Source: Chara braunii (Eukaryota > Streptophyta > Charophyceae > Charales > Characeae). Taken from it: DNA of 21,088 nt. This document shows positions 17,146 to 21,088 of this stretch, piece by piece; position 1 is the stretch's first letter, and the number at the start of each line of letters is the position of its first letter. The stretch lies in the NCBI GenBank assembly GCA_003427395.1, contig BFEA01000484.1, positions 555,086 through 576,173 on the forward strand, read 5' to 3'. The position numbers were made by a program, and so were the translations under genes. The notes beneath the pieces were generated by a model. The model was not told where the DNA came from. It saw nothing but the letters and a program-made list of their open reading frames with translations, and made no database searches.

Positions 17146-17271
17146 ATGGTTGATTCCCCTCCAAGTGGGAGGTGGTTATGTGATCTCATGGTTGATTCCC
17201 CTCCAAGTGGGAGGTGGTTATATGACTTTATGGTTGCCCCCCCCTGAAGTGGATAGTGGCTAAAAAATTAA
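17146..17271 (+). repeat. 42-bp minisatellite, three copies
   Basis: Units begin ATGGTTGATTCCCCTCCAAG at 17146 and 17188, nearly identical to each other, and a third, diverged unit (ATGGTTGCCCCCCCCTGAAG) begins at 17230. Within each good unit CCCTCC and GGGAGG flank AAGT and could form a small hairpin. The period is 14 codons long, but no larger reading frame uses it. Confidence 0.88.
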
Positions 17272-17580
17272 ACAAAATCATGAAAAGCAGTTTGAATGAT
17301 AAAGTATGACGAGAGAGGTCACGAAAATGTATATTCATTGGTGAAATTTTGGAATGTCACAAATATGATGAAATTTTTAAAAAATAAATTTTAAGATTTG
17401 TTCCGATCAAGTGGAAGGTCATGACCCTATGAATTTAGCGACGAATTTTGTCTTTTTTGGAAAGGACGTTGTGCACTCTATATTGTTTCATAGGGAGTCG
17501 GTAAATAACTTTGAGTCAAACAGACCTCTGTGTAGGCCCGCAGTAGGCCTAAGTTATTACTACACATCATTCATCCACTA

Positions 17581-17639
17581 TGATGCTAATCTTAAAACAT
17601 GCATGATGATACTCAGCTAAATGATAGTTTTTAGCATCA
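17581..17639. repeat. inverted repeat, 9-bp perfect arms
   Basis: TGATGCTAA (17581-17589) is the exact reverse complement of TTAGCATCA (17631-17639). Just inside, AAAAC and GTTTT continue the pairing across a small bulge. The spacing would give a hairpin of about 59 nt. No TSD or other sign of a mobile element was seen. Confidence 0.55.
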
Positions 17640-18350
17640 CTTGGGCACAACCTCTAGTGTTGGCTGTTAACCGATGCAACTTGGCAGCGAACTCACGTCT
17701 CATCAAAGGGATAAGGCTTGAGGGATGTGGCTGCCTCAGAGAATCTTACTCCCGCGAGACGTTATAGGGATAAGAGTTGAGTCTTTCTTTTATGAGTCCT
17801 GATAAAAGTTTTATTAGGAAAAGTTGCCTATCGTTGCGTAACCAACGAGAATACCATCACTAAAATAACAACGTGACGGACCCTAGATCTGGATTGATCA
17901 GCCAGACTATGGTGGACCAAGATGGAGACCTGACCCTCCTGTACTAAACTTTAGGGGAGACCTGTGATTAAAGTTTATATTTTTGTAGGCATTTTGTAAA
18001 AACGGCGAGAGTGTTTGATAAAGGTCTCGGTTAGGGTTCGCGTCCTACGTTATAACCCTGTACGGGGGACGATGACTAAATAGGACACCCAACGATGAGT
18101 CGACAGTTGTCTATGACAAAAAGGAGAGGTTTATCGAGAGTTTTATAACCCCGCGAAGTTTTTGCTGTAGTATAGATCAAGTATCATAGAGTCCAATATC
18201 AGGGTAAGGGAGACCTTGTTAAAACTCTGCAAACAAAAATAGTTGTGTCAAACATTATTCAATAGAACCCTCGAAACAAAGTTGGTCGACCTATCGGATT
18301 TGATTTTTTATAAGCAGCATGTGAGTTATGATTGAATTGCTAGCCTTTGA
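17640..18350. other. stretch without a recognisable gene
   Basis: Mixed composition, many stops in all frames. Words such as ATAACCCTG and GTTGTGTCAAA resemble pieces of 5300-6420, but too briefly to claim an LTR pair. Confidence 0.4.
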
Positions 18351-18593
18351 TTGTTCAGAGCGACGGGGACATTGCTTAATGTGTTCTGGTGTGAATACCC
18401 ATACAAGGGTATCCGCCTTATTTTTTTGCAAATGACATTCAATAATTATAAGCGAAAGTTGAGCGTGGAGTGCGAGCCTCGACCAATTTTTCCTTTCACG
18501 ACTAGCAGTGTGTTTTTAGAGGAGTGGTATAGAAAGTGTGGGTGCGCAGATTTTAGGCACGCAAGATCTTTGTTATTGATGCAACAAAGCTGA
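18351..18593 (+). other. 80-codon open frame, unrecognised
   Basis: An ATG-initiated frame with mixed composition and four Cys residues in its second half (one after VE, two in KCGCA). I recognise no domain, and its flanks show no splice or retroelement context that supports it. It may be a chance frame. No function is proposed. Confidence 0.15.
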
Positions 18594-19860
18594 CACAATG
18601 GCTGGCCGACTTCGTTTTTTAACAAACGGAGGACTATCTAATTTTTTCTTTTTGGTCGATACATTTGACTGTGGTACGTATGCACGATCGAAACCTAACT
18701 TAGATAAGAGTTTGATCTCTCTCCACTAAAATGACAAAGGCATGTATGGAAGCTGCGAGCGGCAACAGACCCCTTCGTGCGGGAAGTGTCGGGGCTCGAC
18801 GACCGTGGGTTTGGTCGATAAGCAAAGATAAGGCCCTCGGGTATTTACTCAAACTCACACGTCACTCAGTAATCGTTTATATGGAATTCCGCAGCCTCTA
18901 GTATCAACATCAACCTAGTAATATTGGTTACGATATTGGGCTTCCATATAACAGGTTTGGGGATTGAGGCCAGTGAGCGACGACGATGAAGTGGAGAAGC
19001 AGCAAAGGAAACTGAGGGGTCTAGGGTCCGGCGTGTTCCCCTTGGTTTTATTATCGGTCCCGATTGCAGGCCCAATCGGTGGGACTGAAAGGGTGTTGCT
19101 TGTCTTCTCTATCTCTCTCCCCTCCTACTCAATTTTTCCCTTTTAATTTATTGACTTATTTTTATTTTTATTTTTTTTCCATTTTGGAACCAGGCCCGGT
19201 GCCGATTTCAGGAGTGGCCAATTGGTACACCCCTGAACTGTTGAAACACAAACCGGAGTTCAAAGTCCACTGAGAGCAGATAACTAAAATACTATAATTT
19301 TATGAAATTGCTAAAGACTGATCAAATCCAAAATGACATTTCAAGATCGTCGTTCTTCTAGTTGGGTATGGGGTGCCTGCTGACATGGGTTGTCATAGTC
19401 GATATTGCAGTAGGGAGTGATTGTAGCCTATGAGTGGTTGTCCCGACAGTCAAGGACATTAGGCTCGTGTCCCTTTGGGTTGGTTATTGTGTGCAAAATG
19501 TTACTGCGATTTCTCGGTCCTGCCTGCTTTGAAATACAGCCCAAGGGGTTAACGGATATGTAATCCGGTGATTCCGGGAGTCGAAGGACGCTGAGTGACG
19601 GATACCCTTTGCGAATACAACGTCTGCCCGCTGTTATCCACTATGCGAGTTTTGAGTGTGAGCTTGTCTGTTGGACCACGAGGTTCGCAGTGATACTTTC
19701 GTACAAATCATTCATCAGACTTAGTATACGGATGAAAGGCTAATCGAATTATTGCCTCGCTGTTCCCCGACGAAGTTTCCCTCGGGGTAGCTGGAATGAT
19801 TAAACATCGCCACTACGTTGCAGTAGGATCAGCCGTTATCAAGAGAAACGCCAACTTCGA
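18594..19860. other. stretch without a confident gene; possible exon edge near 19195
   Basis: Frames at 18964-19146 (plus) and 19075-18866 (minus) are not recognised. A T-rich stretch at 19142-19185 followed by TTGGAACCAG and the open words ISGVANWYTPELLKHKPEF up to a stop at 19273 looks like an intron acceptor followed by coding sequence, but I cannot identify the protein. From 19290 to 19860 no frame or repeat stood out. Confidence 0.3.
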
Positions 19861-20370
19861 GGAGACAAGGTAGGATAAGAAAAGGGAAAGGAAGGCAGAG
19901 GCAGCGGATGCATAGATGAACGAAATGAATCTCGCGTGGAACCGTGCCGGATACGTTCAAGGAAGGGGGTGGTAAGAAACAGGTATGGCGGACCAGGCGA
20001 TAGGCAATGCGCTCGATTCTTAATGGATCGAGCGAGTGGAGTCGAACTTGAAGTTGGGAATTTTCATCAGGCCAATTTGAATGAGAATGTTAAATTTTTT
20101 AATTAGAATGTTATTTTTGGCGCTGTGATGGACGAAAGCACATTGGAGAATCAAAGATGCGCAAAAAATGATAGAGCACGAAGGGGAGAAAGCTATATTT
20201 GTCCATCCCTCAATGGAATCGAGCATATCAAAACCCACTTCCGAGATACTTGCCCGAGGAATGTCTGATGGTGATGCGAGCATTGATGTTAGGATAACAG
20301 TTAGGGAATTATAGGAAAAGATAGTGCGAGAGGAGGATGAGAACGGTGGCTAGCGCAGAGGGAAAGTTTT
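19861..20370 (+). pseudogene. third gag-like or coiled-coil retroelement remnant
   Basis: A frame can be followed through several stops and one local frame excursion. It starts with a basic, Ala/Glu-rich stretch (DKKRERKAEAADA at 19874-19912), then MNEMNLAWNRAGYVQGRGW, then a short shifted part (QANLNENV near 20070-20095), and returns to KMIEHEGEKAIFVHPSMES and DASIDVRITVREL (20270-20310), ending in an acidic run. The charged helical character and the style of the words recall the middle part of gag proteins of charophyte gypsy elements, distinct from both other gags in the window. Without a zinc knuckle or capsid motif the family is uncertain. Confidence 0.45.
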
Positions 20371-20384
20371 AAAACAATAAAGTA

Positions 20385-20805
20385 TCTTTTCGGTTTTCTA
20401 GGAAAGATTCATTCTCATCTTGCACGTTTGGTGACCAGTGAGAAAGTGCGAGCTCGCCTGCTCATCGTTGCAGTGTTTGACCATATATACGAGTGAAGTT
20501 CCTGATCTCCATCGGGAGAGTGTTCATCGGGAGTAGTAATCTCAATGGTCAAAGTGTTCGTCCTCAATTGGGCAATCATTGCATGCGCCCTCGTCGTGAC
20601 CTTCGTCACGACAGTTAAGCCACCTATTTCCTTTACTAGGTAAAGCTGACCGCCTGGGTGGGCAGGCACATTCTTTATCGAAGGTCCTCATTTCTAGGTT
20701 CAAACTTATGCCCTCCTTCTCTAAGCATGATATGGTCGTCATTTCCTCGAAGATGTGTCGTGAAGAGAAAGCAAAAACCATAGGGACAACACATGCATAC
20801 CGCAA
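20385..20805 (-). other. unassigned minus-strand reading frames with a Cys/His cluster
   Basis: The frame 20805-20542 ends with CACPPRRS and NCRDEGHDEGACNDCP, a cluster of Cys and His that resembles a zinc knuckle but has the wrong spacing for CX2CX4HX4C. A second frame, 20669-20415, overlaps it. On the plus strand the same place carries a perfect 8-bp hairpin, GTCGTGAC (20593-20600) with GTCACGAC (20605-20612). It may be an antisense retroelement scrap or a chance frame. No function is proposed. Confidence 0.2.
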
Positions 20806-20904
20806 TCATACTACAGGGAGATAGACAAACATGGGTAGTAGTAGGTTGTACAGATGGAGATGATATACCTGACGATTCCCTGCCTCCAGAACTCCTCCTG
20901 AGTT

Positions 20905-20985
20905 CCGGCAGAGCTCCCGCAATTGGTGGGTGGACTCCCCACAGAGTCTTGACGCGGACCTACGGGTTGCAATCCCGCCTGCCGC
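20905..20985 (+). tRNA. tRNA-like fold, probably a degenerate tRNA or SINE head
   Basis: The ends CCGGCAG (20905-20911) and CTGCCGC (20979-20985) pair at six of seven positions like an acceptor stem. GACTC (20933-20937) and GAGTC (20944-20948) form a perfect 5-bp stem with a loop of only six bases. CGGG and CCCG enclose TTGCAAT like a T arm, and GGTTGCAATCC matches the B-box consensus at 9 of 11. CCCGCAATTGG resembles an A box less well. A 13-base variable part would suit a Leu/Ser-type tRNA. The short anticodon loop, poor D arm and C-C terminal pair argue against a working tRNA. Confidence 0.28.
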
Positions 20986-21088
20986 CTTCCTCTCGTAACC
21001 AATAGACTAGATTGAGAGTTAGAAGGGCAGGAGAAGAAAGGTTTCAGACTCTCAGATCCAAGGAGGGTGCTCTCAAGCTCACTGGAGA
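20986..21088. other. right edge of the window, nothing recognised
   Basis: A short purine-rich stretch; too little sequence to interpret. Confidence 0.4.

Noticed and set aside
17146-17271. Protein with 14-residue repeats encoded by the 42-bp minisatellite
   Set aside because: The frame does not extend beyond the repeat and the third unit is diverged; a noncoding minisatellite is simpler.
17411-17620. 69-codon plus-strand gene
   Set aside because: AT-rich chance frame without recognisable motif; it ends within an inverted repeat.
5441-18350. LTR pair flanking the gypsy element (5441-6420 compared with 13400-13676 and 17880-18350)
   Set aside because: Only short words are shared (for example GTTGTGTCAAA); no extended alignment was visible by eye.
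20811-21005. Overlapping 60-70 codon frames on both strands
   Set aside because: They overlap the tRNA-like fold and each other, with no recognisable product.

Overview
The window looks like intergenic, repeat-dominated nuclear DNA from a plant-lineage eukaryote. I see no intact cellular gene, no operon-like layout and no bacterial signals. What it holds is microsatellites, poly(A)-tailed segments, a DNA transposon with target-site duplications, and several broken Ty3/gypsy-type retrotransposon genes. The gag and pol reading frames resemble, from memory and without any search, the retroelement proteins that fill the genome of the charophyte alga Chara braunii. That assignment is inference of moderate strength.

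Layout. 1-337: an AC-rich microsatellite followed by a 36-bp G-rich minisatellite. 338-870: a possible minus-strand broken coding segment. 898-1403: a 106-bp tandem duplication and A-tailed segments. 1404-2200: no recognisable gene. 2203-3041: an unusual dispersed array in which a 17-nt core (ATTGTTTCTAAGATGAA and variants) recurs at least 11 times in otherwise unrelated spacers; in about seven copies it is bracketed by short complementary arms whose sequence differs from copy to copy. 3288-4710: an old tandem repeat of five 123-124 bp units, interrupted by an 800-bp non-autonomous hAT-like transposon (3451-4250) with 8-bp target-site duplications. 4711-6890: intergenic, with a few hairpins. 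6891-13400: one decayed Ty3/gypsy element in the order gag, protease, reverse transcriptase, RNase H, integrase, GPY/F-like tail. 13677-16240: a second, different gag with no pol behind it. 16241-19860: mostly featureless AT-rich DNA with a 42-bp minisatellite and hairpins. 19861-20370: a third gag-like remnant. 20385-21088: unassigned DNA with a weak tRNA-like fold near the right edge.

None of these genes can work as they stand. The large element keeps the order of a complete gypsy polyprotein and an integrase D(35)E spacing, but it carries many stops and frameshifts. Many of the lesions are C-to-T or G-to-A changes, including the loss of the protease active-site triad. The most interesting items are the core-in-hairpin array at 2203-3041, its possible kinship with the 124-bp array, and an apparent templated-insertion scar inside the RNase H region at 11364-11596.
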